NCBI GenBank assembly: GCA_035295985.1
Contig: DATHBT010000280.1
Location: 1 to 7,545, forward strand
Source: JAIVGV01 sp035295985
GTDB taxonomy: Bacteria > Acidobacteriota > Blastocatellia > Pyrinomonadales > Pyrinomonadaceae
Direction of reading: 5' to 3'
DNA length: 7,545 nt
This document shows positions 1-6,878 of the stretch, piece after piece. The translations under genes were made by a program, and so were the position numbers. Position 1 is the first letter of the stretch. Every line of letters starts with the position of its first letter. The notes under the pieces are model-generated. The model was not told where the DNA came from and did not search any database. It saw only the letters and a program-made list of their open reading frames with translations.

Positions 1-35
1 AAAACAGGTTGCGGGGCGCGGCGCGCTGCTCCGTA

Positions 36-63
36 AATCCGCAATCCGCAATCCGCGATCCGC
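36..63. repeat. Heptamer array D after the ATPase gene
   Basis: The plus-strand units are AATCCGC three times and GATCCGC. The array begins four bases after the ATPase TGA stop (68-70) on the transcript and reads there as GCGGATY units. No inverted partner is visible before the left edge. Positions 1-35 hold no recognisable gene. Confidence 0.92.
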
Positions 64-67
64 ATTT

Positions 68-1582
68 TCACTTCCGGCCCCCCGTCATCATCAGCCCGAT
101 CTCCTCGTGGCTCGTCGCGGCCGGATCGACCTCGCCGGCGATTTGGCCGTCGTGGACGACGAGGAGGCGGTCGGCGAGGGCCGTGACCTCTTCGAGTTCG
201 GCGGAGACGAGCAGCACGGCGCAGCCCGCGTCGCGCAGGGCGACGAGCTGGCGGTGGATGAACTCGATTGCGCCGATGTCCACGCCGCGCGTGGGCTGCG
301 AGACGAGCAGCAGTTTCGGGTGCTGATCAAACTCGCGGCCGATGATGAGCTTCTGCTGGTTGCCGCCGGAGAGCGAGCGCGCGGGCAGATCGGGATTGGC
401 GGGGCGCACGTCGAACTCCCTGATCAGGCGCGAGGCGCGTTCGCGGATGGCGGAGTTGTCGAGCAGGATGCCGCCGAGGCCCGCCGCGGCGGGCGGGCGA
501 TAGTGCGTGCCGAGGATGGAGTTCTCGGCCAGGTCGAAGTCGAGCAGGAGTCCGCGGCGGTGGCGATCTTCCGGTATGTGCGCGATGCCGAGTTCGCGCC
601 GCTCGCGCGCGGGCACGGCCGAGATGTCGCGGCCCTGAAAGTTGATCTCGCCCGCGACGGTCGCCCCGCCCGCGAGACCGGCCAGCGCCTCGATCAGCTC
701 CGTCTGGCCGTTGCCCTCGACGCCCGCGACGCCGACGATCTCGCCCGCGCGCACGTCGAACGTGACGCCGTCAACGCGCCGCGAGCCGTCGCTTGTCGTG
801 ACCGAAAGGTCGCGGACGCTCAGGACAACGTCGCCTGTCTTCGCGGCGGGCTTCTCGACGCGGAGCAGCACGTCGCGGCCGACCATCAGGCGCGCGAGTT
901 CGGCCGGGTTCGTCTCGGCCGTCTTAACACTGCCGACGACGCGGCCGTCCCTCATCACCGTCACGTCGTCCGAGATGGCGAGGACTTCGGAGAGCTTGTG
1001 CGTGATGATGACGACCGTCTTGCCCTGCTCGCGCATCCGGCGGAGGATGGCGAAGAATTCTTCGACCTCCTGCGGCGTGAGCACGGCCGTCGACTCGTCG
1101 AGGATGAGGAGGCGCGCCTCGCGGTAGAGAGCCTTGAGCAATTCCACGCGCTGCTGCTGGCCGACGGAGAGGTTGCCGACTACCGCGTCCGGATCGACGG
1201 CGAGCTTGAACTCGGACGAGAGCGAGCGGACGCGCTCGGCGGCGGCGCGCGTGTCGAGCGACAGGGCCGAGCCGGTCTCCGCGCCGAGCACGATGTTTTC
1301 GGCGACGGTCATCGTCTCGACCAGCATGAAGTGCTGGTGAACCATCCCGACGCCGAGGGCGATGGCGTCGTGCGGCGTGCGGATCGAGCGCACCTCGCCG
1401 TCGATCAGGATGTCGCCGGAGTCGGCCGTGTAGAAGCCGTAGGCGATGCGCATCGCCGTGGACTTCCCCGCCCCGTTCTCGCCGACGATGGCGTGGATCG
1501 TGCCCGGCTCGACGCGGATCGAGACCCGGTCGTTCGCCAGCACCTCGCCGAAGCGCTTCGTGATGTCGCGCAGTTCGAGCAT
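68..1582 (-). CDS. Nucleoside/simple-sugar ABC importer ATPase with two ABC domains
   Basis: This is a 504-residue fused ATPase of the RbsA/YufO (NupA) type, which powers import of nucleosides or sugars at the inner membrane. Domain 1 is complete: Walker A GENGAGKST (34-42), Q-loop Gln83, signature LSVGQQQ (138-144), Walker B RLLILDES with Asp162 and Glu163, and His195. Domain 2 is degenerate, as is usual in this family: GVEGNGQTE (287-295) lacks the Walker A Lys, the signature LSGGNQQ (404-410) is kept, Walker B reads LLLVSQPTRG, and the switch His is missing. SQPTRGVDIGAIEFIH resembles nucleoside-type rather than ribose-type proteins, which fits the BMP lipoprotein and deoA upstream. The start has no strong ribosome site and lies 10 bp after the osmC stop, so coupling is likely. 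The two permeases expected for this family are not in the window. Confidence 0.94.
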   Translation of the reverse strand: MLELRDITKRFGEVLANDRVSIRVEPGTIHAIVGENGAGKSTAMRIAYGFYTADSGDILIDGEVRSIRTPHDAIALGVGMVHQHFMLVETMTVAENIVLGAETGSALSLDTRAAAERVRSLSSEFKLAVDPDAVVGNLSVGQQQRVELLKALYREARLLILDESTAVLTPQEVEEFFAILRRMREQGKTVVIITHKLSEVLAISDDVTVMRDGRVVGSVKTAETNPAELARLMVGRDVLLRVEKPAAKTGDVVLSVRDLSVTTSDGSRRVDGVTFDVRAGEIVGVAGVEGNGQTELIEALAGLAGGATVAGEINFQGRDISAVPARERRELGIAHIPEDRHRRGLLLDFDLAENSILGTHYRPPAAAGLGGILLDNSAIRERASRLIREFDVRPANPDLPARSLSGGNQQKLIIGREFDQHPKLLLVSQPTRGVDIGAIEFIHRQLVALRDAGCAVLLVSAELEEVTALADRLLVVHDGQIAGEVDPAATSHEEIGLMMTGGRK

Positions 1583-1592
1583 CCGATGTGGG

Positions 1593-2051
1593 TCAGTCGC
1601 CCGCGCTCGAAGCCTGCGCCTCGCCCGCGCCTTCGAGCTTCGCGGTCATCGTGATCTCGGCGTTGAGCAGGCGCGAGATCGGACAGCCGGCCTTGGCGTT
1701 GTTGGCCGCCGTCTCGAACTGCTCCCGCGTAGCATTGGGCACGCGCGCTGTCAGATCGAGGTGGACACTCTTGACTGTCGGCTTGCCGTCAACCGGCTCC
1801 ATCGTGACCGTCGCGGTCGTGTCGATCTGCTCGGCCGTCAGGCCGGCGTTGCCCAACTGGCCCGAAAGCGCCATCGAGAAGCAGCCGGCGTGCGCCGCCG
1901 CGATCAACTCTTCGGGATTCGTCCCCTGCCCGTCCTCGAAGCGCGTGTGGAAAGAATACTGCGTCTCCGAGAGCACGCCGCTCGCGGAACTGAGAGTGCC
2001 CTTGCCGTCCTTAAGCCCGCCCTGCCAGCGCGCTGATGCCGTGCGTTTCAT
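1593..2051 (-). CDS. osmC: OsmC-family organic hydroperoxide reductase
   Basis: OsmC proteins are small cytoplasmic thiol peroxidases that reduce organic hydroperoxides with a redox cysteine pair. The 152 residues match E. coli OsmC closely in motif order: ARWQGGLKDGKGT (7-19), SGVL (24-27), FHTRFEDGQGTNPEELIAA (34-52), HAGCFSMALS (54-63) and KAGCPISRLLNAEITM (120-135). The catalytic pair is Cys57 and Cys123, with Arg37 and the Glu of NPEEL as likely helpers. The start is backed by a good ribosome site. The gene lies between the binding protein and the ATPase of the nucleoside importer, which is odd for its function. It follows a 186-bp gap holding an inverted heptamer pair, so it may have been inserted together with that gap or may have its own promoter. 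Its TGA stop lies 10 bp before the ATPase start. Confidence 0.95.
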   Translation of the reverse strand: MKRTASARWQGGLKDGKGTLSSASGVLSETQYSFHTRFEDGQGTNPEELIAAAHAGCFSMALSGQLGNAGLTAEQIDTTATVTMEPVDGKPTVKSVHLDLTARVPNATREQFETAANNAKAGCPISRLLNAEITMTAKLEGAGEAQASSAGD

Positions 2052-2056
2052 TGCTG

Positions 2057-2063
2057 TCCCCCT
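2057..2063 (-). promoter_or_regulatory. osmC ribosome-binding site
   Basis: AGGGGGA lies five bases before the osmC ATG on the minus strand. It supports the chosen start and is the best Shine-Dalgarno sequence in the window. Confidence 0.6.
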
Positions 2064-2089
2064 GAGTGGTTTCTTTGAACTTGTAACTT

Positions 2090-2124
2090 TTAGCTGTTAG
2101 CTATTAGCTGTTAGCGGTTAGCCA
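2090..2124. repeat. Heptamer array A, upstream of osmC
   Basis: Five plus-strand units are seen: TTAGCTG, TTAGCTA, TTAGCTG, TTAGCGG, TTAGCCA. They are inverted relative to 2205-2239, with an 80-bp spacer (2125-2204) of ordinary, non-repeated sequence. The longest perfect match between the arms is about 13 bp. The spacer shows no gene. Confidence 0.93.
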
Positions 2125-2189
2125 AACCAAGAACTGGTTGCCGAAATTACTTGAATGACAGCTCGACGGATGAAACTGTCTGCCTACGA

Positions 2190-2205
2190 CACGGCGGACG
2201 CCGTG
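2190..2205. other. Short perfect inverted repeat in the bmp/osmC gap
   Basis: CACGGC, GGAC loop, GCCGTG forms a 6-bp stem (7 bp if the loop shrinks to two bases), next to array A'. It lies about 32 nt after the bmp stop on the transcript. No U run follows on the minus strand, so it is not a standard intrinsic terminator, though it could stabilise the bmp 3' end. Confidence 0.4.
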
Positions 2206-2237
2206 AGCTAACAGCTAACGGCTAATAGCTAACGGCT

Positions 2238-2239
<2 letters not shown>
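2205..2239. repeat. Heptamer array A', abutting the bmp stop codon
   Basis: Plus-strand units are GAGCTAA, CAGCTAA, CGGCTAA, TAGCTAA and a degenerate CGGCTCT. The bmp stop TAG (2238-2240) overlaps the last, degenerate unit. The array is the inverted partner of 2090-2124. Positions 2213-2233 match 4832-4852 exactly over 21 bp. Confidence 0.93.
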
Positions 2240-3415
<1,176 letters not shown>

Positions 3416-3419
<4 letters not shown>

Positions 3420-4738
3420 TCGCTGATCGTGTCCTTGATGAGCCTGAAGGGCTGCGCGGGCGGCTCGTCGCTGACGACGTAGGCACGCCGGATGCGGGCG
3501 GCGGCGGCCGGGCAATTGTCGCCGCGGCAGAGCAGCAGGCCGAGCGGCTGGCCGGCGCGCAACTCATCACCGATCTTCACGTCGGCGAGGAATCCCACGC
3601 CCGCGTCAATCTCGTCCTCGACGCGCGTCCGGCCGCCGCCGAGATCGACGACGGCGAGGCCGACCTCGGCCGCGTCCACACCCGTGATAAAACCGGAGCG
3701 CGGCGATTCTACCTTAACCTCGCGCACGGGCGAAGCGGAGAGCACGCCGGCCGGATCGTCGCACGCGCGCGGATCGCCGCCCTGCGCCTCGACGTTGCGC
3801 CGGAACGTCTCAAGCCCCTCGCCCGATTCGAGCGCGCGCAGGACGCGCGAGCGCGCGGCCTCAATCGTCTCCTCCAAACCTGATAGCAAGACCATTCCGG
3901 CCGTCAACTCGACCGAAAGATCGAGGACGGGCCGCGCGCGCTCGTCCGCATCGCCGCGCAGGAGTTCGACGCACTCGCGCACTTCGACGGCGTGGCCGAC
4001 GGCCCGCCCCAAAGGCTGGCTCATGTCAGTCAGCAGCGCCTCCGTCCTCACGCCGAAGGAGTTGCCCGTGCGGACGAGCGCCGCGGCCAGATCGCGCGCG
4101 CGCGATTCTTCGCGCATGAACGCGCCGGTGCCCGTCTTCACGTCGAGCACGAGCGCGCCTAATCCGGCGGCCAACTTCTTCGACATGATCGAGGCGACGA
4201 TCAAGGGAATAGCTTCGACCGTGGCGGTCGCGTCGCGCAGGGCGTAGAGCTTGCGGTCGGCCGGCGCGATCTGCTCGGTCTGGCCCATCATCGCGAAGCC
4301 GACCCGTTTGATGATCGCCCGAAATTCCTCGACCGAGAGGCGCACGCGGTAGCCGGGGATCGATTCGAGCTTATCGAGCGTGCCGCCCGTGTGGCCCAGG
4401 CCGCGACCCGAGATCATCGGCACGGCGAGGCCGCAGGCGGCGGCGAGCGGCGCGATTAGCAAAGAGGTCTTGTCGCCCACTCCGCCCGTCGAGTGCTTGT
4501 CGGCTTTGGGGCGCTCGATATCTGAAAAGTCCAGCGACTCGCCGGAGCGCAGCATCGCGTCCGTCAGCGCGAACTGCTCGGCGTCCGTCATCCCTCGCAG
4601 GAAGATCGCCATCAGCAGCGCGGCCGCCTGGTAGCGCGTGAAGCGCCCCGAAGTCACCCCCCCGACGAAAAACTCGATCTCCTCGCGCGTTAACTCCGCG
4701 CCGTCGCGCTTGTGCGTGATGATGTCCTGTGGGCGCAT
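3416..4738 (-). CDS. deoA: Thymidine / pyrimidine-nucleoside phosphorylase
   Basis: The enzyme splits thymidine (and, in the broader Pdp type, uridine) with phosphate to a free base and a pentose 1-phosphate, for nucleoside salvage in the cytoplasm. The 440 residues are full length. KHSTGGVGDKTSL (81-93) binds phosphate. SGRGLGHTGGTLDKLE (110-125) is the family signature. LYALRDATATVEAIPLIVASIMSKKLAAG (164-192) carries Arg168, Ser183 and Lys187 for the base. LDVKTGTGAFM follows, and the C-terminal PYNP domain runs from about 345 to 410. Met108 before the signature resembles E. coli DeoA, whereas I recall Lys at this place in Bacillus-type Pdp, so thymidine preference is guessed. No Shine-Dalgarno sequence is seen, because a heptamer array abuts the start. 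The TGA stop overlaps the bmp ATG as ATGA, which links it to the nucleoside importer genes. Confidence 0.95.
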
Positions 4739-4740
4739 GG

Positions 4741-4775
4741 ATGGCTGTTAGCTGTTAGCTGTTAGCTGTTAGCTC
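4741..4775. repeat. Heptamer array B, immediately upstream of deoA
   Basis: One degenerate unit (ATGGCTG) is followed by TTAGCTG three times and TTAGCTC. The array ends only two bases before the deoA ATG, so the whole region that should carry the ribosome site is repeat DNA. It pairs with the inverted array at 4831-4865 across a 55-bp spacer (4776-4830), which shows no gene. Confidence 0.94.
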
Positions 4776-4830
4776 TGAACATGCTTGAGGGCGCAGTCTT
4801 CGATTTGAAGAGCGGTTTCGGAAAAGGCAA

Positions 4831-4865
4831 AAGCTAACGGCTAATAGCTAACAGCTAATAGCTCT
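4831..4865. repeat. Heptamer array B', overlapping the ispF 3' end
   Basis: Plus-strand units are AAGCTAA, CGGCTAA, TAGCTAA, CAGCTAA and a degenerate TAGCTCT. On the coding strand these read as TTAGCNN. The ispF stop TAG (4855-4857) and the last Ser and Tyr codons lie within the array. It is the inverted partner of 4741-4775. Positions 4832-4852 are identical over 21 bp to 2213-2233 in the bmp/osmC gap. Confidence 0.94.
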
Positions 4866-5334
4866 TGCGCAGCAAGACCACCGCGTGGGCGCTGACGGCG
4901 CGGCGCTCGCCGACGGCGTCGAGTCCCTCCCCCGTCTTGGCCTTGACGCTGACGCAGTCCGCACCGACGGAGAGCACCTGCGCCAGATTCTCACGCATGG
5001 CGTTAATGTGCGGGCGCAGTTTGGGCCGCTCTAAGAGGACGGTCGCGTCGCAGTTGACGACCGTGTAGCCTCGCTGGCCCGCGAGCCAGACGACGCGGGC
5101 GAGGAGTTCCAGACTGTCCGCGCCCTGCCACTGCGGGTCGGTGTCGGGGAAGTGCACTCCGAGATCGCCCTCGCAGAGCGCGCCCAAGATCGCGTCGGTG
5201 ACGGCGTGCGCCAGCGCGTCTGCGTCCGAGTGGCCCACCGATCCGCGGTCGGACTCCAACCTTACGCCGCCGAGGACGAGCGGCTTCCCCTCCGCCAGCC
5301 GGTGCGTGTCGTGGCCGGTGCCGATGCGAAACAT
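4855..5334 (-). CDS. ispF: 2-C-methyl-D-erythritol 2,4-cyclodiphosphate synthase
   Basis: IspF cyclises the phosphorylated product of IspE to methylerythritol 2,4-cyclodiphosphate with release of CMP; it acts as a cytoplasmic, metal-dependent trimer. The 159 residues match family length. Metal ligands Asp9 and His11 lie in GTGHDTHRL and His43 in LAHAVTDAILGA. HSDADAL (35-41) and LGVHFPDTDPQW (58-69) are the other signatures, and KAKTGEGLDAVGERRA replaces the more usual end motif that has a GRGEGIA stretch. ispF is two steps after ispD; ispE, the step between, is not in the window. The start is supported by TGAGG four bases upstream. Oddity: the final Ser-Tyr codons and the TAG stop fall inside the heptamer array at 4831-4865. 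The C-terminus is therefore partly made of repeat sequence. Confidence 0.96.
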   Translation of the reverse strand: MFRIGTGHDTHRLAEGKPLVLGGVRLESDRGSVGHSDADALAHAVTDAILGALCEGDLGVHFPDTDPQWQGADSLELLARVVWLAGQRGYTVVNCDATVLLERPKLRPHINAMRENLAQVLSVGADCVSVKAKTGEGLDAVGERRAVSAHAVVLLRKSY

Positions 5335-5338
5335 GAAA

Positions 5339-5343
5339 CCTCA
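5339..5343 (-). promoter_or_regulatory. ispF ribosome-binding site (TGAGG) at the foot of a hairpin
   Basis: TGAGG lies four bases before the ispF ATG on the minus strand. The preceding bases, the last heptamer unit, make AACCT-CTG-AGGTT, so part of the Shine-Dalgarno sequence can pair with the array. This suggests that the array structure could mask ispF translation; that is an inference. Confidence 0.5.
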
Positions 5344-5370
5344 GAGGTTAGAGGTCAGAGGCTAGAGGCT
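5343..5370. repeat. Heptamer array C, four units, just upstream of ispF
   Basis: The plus-strand units are AGAGGTT, AGAGGTC, AGAGGCT, AGAGGCT. The array is complementary to 5390-5417. Two 14-bp blocks match perfectly (5343-5356 with 5390-5403, and 5357-5370 with 5404-5417), and a 28-bp nested pairing with a few mismatches is also possible. In the ispD-ispF transcript this is a long hairpin with a loop of about 19 nt, ending 8 nt before the ispF start codon. Confidence 0.93.
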
Positions 5371-5389
5371 GGTGAGAAAGTTCTGGACT

Positions 5390-5417
5390 GACCTCTAACC
5401 TCTAGCCTCTAGCCTCT
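5390..5417. repeat. Heptamer array C', four units, overlapping the ispD 3' end
   Basis: Four 7-bp units run in tandem on the plus strand: GACCTCT, AACCTCT, AGCCTCT, AGCCTCT. On the coding strand they read as AGAGGNN units. The array contains the last six ispD sense codons and its TAG stop (5395-5397). It is the inverted partner of the array at 5343-5370, separated by 19 bp, and uses the same four units in rotated order. Confidence 0.93.
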
Positions 5418-6096
5418 GCATTAAGATTTCCGCCAACGCGAAGTCTTCGGGGCGCGTGAGCTTGATGTTCCGCGGGTCGCCCTCGACGGCGCGGACTTCG
5501 ACGCCGAGTCGTTCGACGAGCGCGCTGTCGTCCGTCGCTTCGAGCCTCGCGGAGGCGGCGTGCTCGTAGGCGCGGCGCAGAACATCAAGACGAAAGCACT
5601 GCGGCGTGAGCGCGCGCCGCAAGCCTTCGCGCGGGGGGGTGCCGGTGATGCGCCCGCCCTCGACACTCTTGACCGTGTCGGTCACGGGCGCGACGAGGAC
5701 GGCCGCGCCGGTCGTGGTGACGGCGCGCACAGTCGCGTCGATCTCTGCGGCCGTGACGAAGGGGCGCACGCCGTCGTGGACGGCTACGATCTCGGTCGAA
5801 GAATCGACCGCCTGAAGTCCGCGCCAGACCGACTCGGTGCGGCTCGCGCCGCCGGCGACCACGCGCGCGAGTTTTCTAATCCCGTGCGCGCGTGCGAGCG
5901 CGAGCGTGCTGCCAACTTCGGGTTCGGGCACGACCGCGATTGTCGCGCCGATCTCGCCGGCCTCGTCGAAGCGCCGGAGCGTGTGGACGAGGACGGGCAC
6001 GCCGGCCAACTCGCGGAACTGCTTGCGCGCCGCGCCGCCTTCGCCGCCCGCGGCGCGCGTGCCCTGCCCGGCGGCGACGATGATCGCGACGTTCAT
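5395..6096 (-). CDS. ispD: 2-C-methyl-D-erythritol 4-phosphate cytidylyltransferase
   Basis: IspD joins CTP and 2-C-methyl-D-erythritol 4-phosphate to give 4-diphosphocytidyl-methylerythritol and pyrophosphate, an early cytoplasmic step of the MEP isoprenoid pathway. The 233 residues match family length. The nucleotide-binding start AIIVAAGQGTR (4-14) carries Arg14, and KQF carries Lys25. GGASRTESVWRGL (82-94), VHDGVRPF (106-113), REGLRRALTPQCF (156-168) with Arg156, and GDPRNIKLTRPEDFALAE (206-223) with Lys212 complete the active site by analogy with the E. coli enzyme. The start ATG has no clear Shine-Dalgarno sequence and lies 33 bp after the RDD stop, so read-through or coupling is likely. 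Oddity: the last six codons (RLEARG) and the TAG stop are made of the heptamer array at 5390-5417, so the natural C-terminus seems to have been replaced or extended by repeat DNA. ispF follows after 60 bp. Confidence 0.96.
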   Translation of the reverse strand: MNVAIIVAAGQGTRAAGGEGGAARKQFRELAGVPVLVHTLRRFDEAGEIGATIAVVPEPEVGSTLALARAHGIRKLARVVAGGASRTESVWRGLQAVDSSTEIVAVHDGVRPFVTAAEIDATVRAVTTTGAAVLVAPVTDTVKSVEGGRITGTPPREGLRRALTPQCFRLDVLRRAYEHAASARLEATDDSALVERLGVEVRAVEGDPRNIKLTRPEDFALAEILMQRLEARG

Positions 6097-6129
6097 AGCC
6101 GAAGCGCGCGCGGGAAAGGCTGGGCCGGT

Positions 6130-6714
6130 TTAACTTCCCTGGCCGTAGCTGCCGCCGCCCTGGTTGTAGCCGCCGCCCTGACCGTAGCCGGCCTGGCCGA
6201 AGTCGGACGGCGGCGGGGGCGGGGGTTGATTGAGCGTGACGCCGCCGCCGGGCGTGCCAGCGCCTTGGAGGACGAGCGTGCCGGCCATCATGTCATGCAG
6301 GCCCTGCTTGCGCTCGGTGAAGAGCACCATGATGAAGCCGACGGCGCAGATCATGCCCGAAAGAATCTTGCCGAAGTAGCGGCCGGTGGCGCGGCCGAAG
6401 CTGATGCGGTTGCCGTCCAGATCGGTCACGCGGATGCCGAGGACGCGCTTGCCGACCGTCCCCTGCCACGAGGAGCTTTCCGTCAGCGCGTGGTAGAGCC
6501 AGCCGGCGACGATGCCGACGCCGTACACGAGTATCGACACGCCGACGCTCGCCGCCTGCGCGGCCTCGCCCGACTGCTCAGCGACCGCACCCATCACGCC
6601 CATCATCATCCCGAGTGGGCAGGTGACGAGCGTGATGAGCACGTAGTCGATCAGGTAAGCGCCGAGGCGGTGCCAGAAGGTGGCGTACTGCGCGGTTTGA
6701 TATTGCTCGAACAT
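6130..6714 (-). CDS. RDD-family membrane protein with Gly/Tyr/Gln-rich C-terminal tail
   Basis: This is a 194-residue integral membrane protein. The N-terminal FWHRLGAYLIDYVLI (residues 13-27) has the conserved Arg and Asp that name the family. Hydrophobic segments lie at about 17-42, 56-78 and 113-132. Between the last two is the conserved loop WQGTVGKRVLGIRV (83-96), and RKQGLHDMMAGTLVL (135-149) closes the domain. A tail follows: a Pro6 run at 164-169, then Gly/Tyr/Gln repeats of the type GYGQGGGYNQGGG to the end. RDD proteins are poorly characterised; some have been linked to ion transport, so no function is assigned. The gene begins 164 bp after the PIN/TRAM stop, with a weak GGGA as ribosome site. 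It ends in TAA, 33 bp before ispD, and may be co-transcribed with it. It interrupts the usual yacL-ispD neighbourhood. Confidence 0.85.
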   Translation of the reverse strand: MFEQYQTAQYATFWHRLGAYLIDYVLITLVTCPLGMMMGVMGAVAEQSGEAAQAASVGVSILVYGVGIVAGWLYHALTESSSWQGTVGKRVLGIRVTDLDGNRISFGRATGRYFGKILSGMICAVGFIMVLFTERKQGLHDMMAGTLVLQGAGTPGGGVTLNQPPPPPPSDFGQAGYGQGGGYNQGGGSYGQGS

Positions 6715-6726
6715 CAGAGAATTCCC

Positions 6727-6756
6727 GTTACAGATTCAGGATGGGAAGAGCGTCAA
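6727..6756 (-). promoter_or_regulatory. Sigma-70-like promoter candidate upstream of the RDD gene
   Basis: On the minus strand a -35-like TTGACG (6751-6756) is followed after 18 bases by a -10-like TGTAAC (6727-6732). These match the consensus at five of six and four of six positions. The -10 box ends 12 nt before the RDD start codon, so the leader would be very short. The motif was read by eye; in G+C-rich DNA such matches are uncommon but not decisive. Confidence 0.3.
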
Positions 6757-6822
6757 GGGCAAACGCCGCGGGCGCTGACGCGCGGGCGAAAGATTTCAAG
6801 CAGAATCGTCGCGGGCGAAGAA

Positions 6823-6837
6823 TCTCTTCCGAAGAGA
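6823..6837 (-). terminator. Small hairpin downstream of the PIN/TRAM gene, possible weak terminator
   Basis: A perfect inverted repeat (TCTCTTC, one centre base, GAAGAGA) lies about 41 nt after the PIN/TRAM stop. In RNA it gives a six-base-pair stem with a three-base loop, followed on the minus strand by UUCUUCG rather than a clean U run. It could slow or end transcription, but the poor U tract makes it a weak candidate. Confidence 0.25.
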
Positions 6838-6878
6838 ACGCGGGTTGGTCAAACTAAGGGCGCGTGCTTCGTGCCGCG

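Noticed and set aside
287..700. Loss of function of the second ABC domain of the ATPase
   Set aside because: The missing Walker A Lys and the altered Walker B and switch residues are usual for the second domain in this importer family, so this is not decay.
107..1654. A 515-residue open frame on the plus strand opposite the ABC ATPase gene
   Set aside because: The opposite strand encodes a complete ATPase with all motifs. The plus-strand product is Arg/Asp/Ala-rich with no recognisable domain, as expected from antisense frames in G+C-rich DNA.
2090..2124. osmC promoter formed by TTGGTT and TAATAG around array A
   Set aside because: The boxes match the consensus poorly, and the TA-containing motif recurs every 7 bp simply because of the repeat.
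2190..2205. Intrinsic terminator after bmp
   Set aside because: The stem is short and no U run follows on the transcript strand, so only a stem-loop is claimed.
3420..3515. A longer bmp protein starting at the Met at 3515
   Set aside because: The extra 32 residues overlap the deoA coding sequence and are Arg-rich, with no signal character. The ATGA overlap at 3416-3419 is the natural start.
4741..4865. CRISPR-like appearance of the repeats in the ispF/deoA gap
   Set aside because: The units are 7 bp, directly tandem and without regular spacers, and the two arrays face each other. This is not a CRISPR array.
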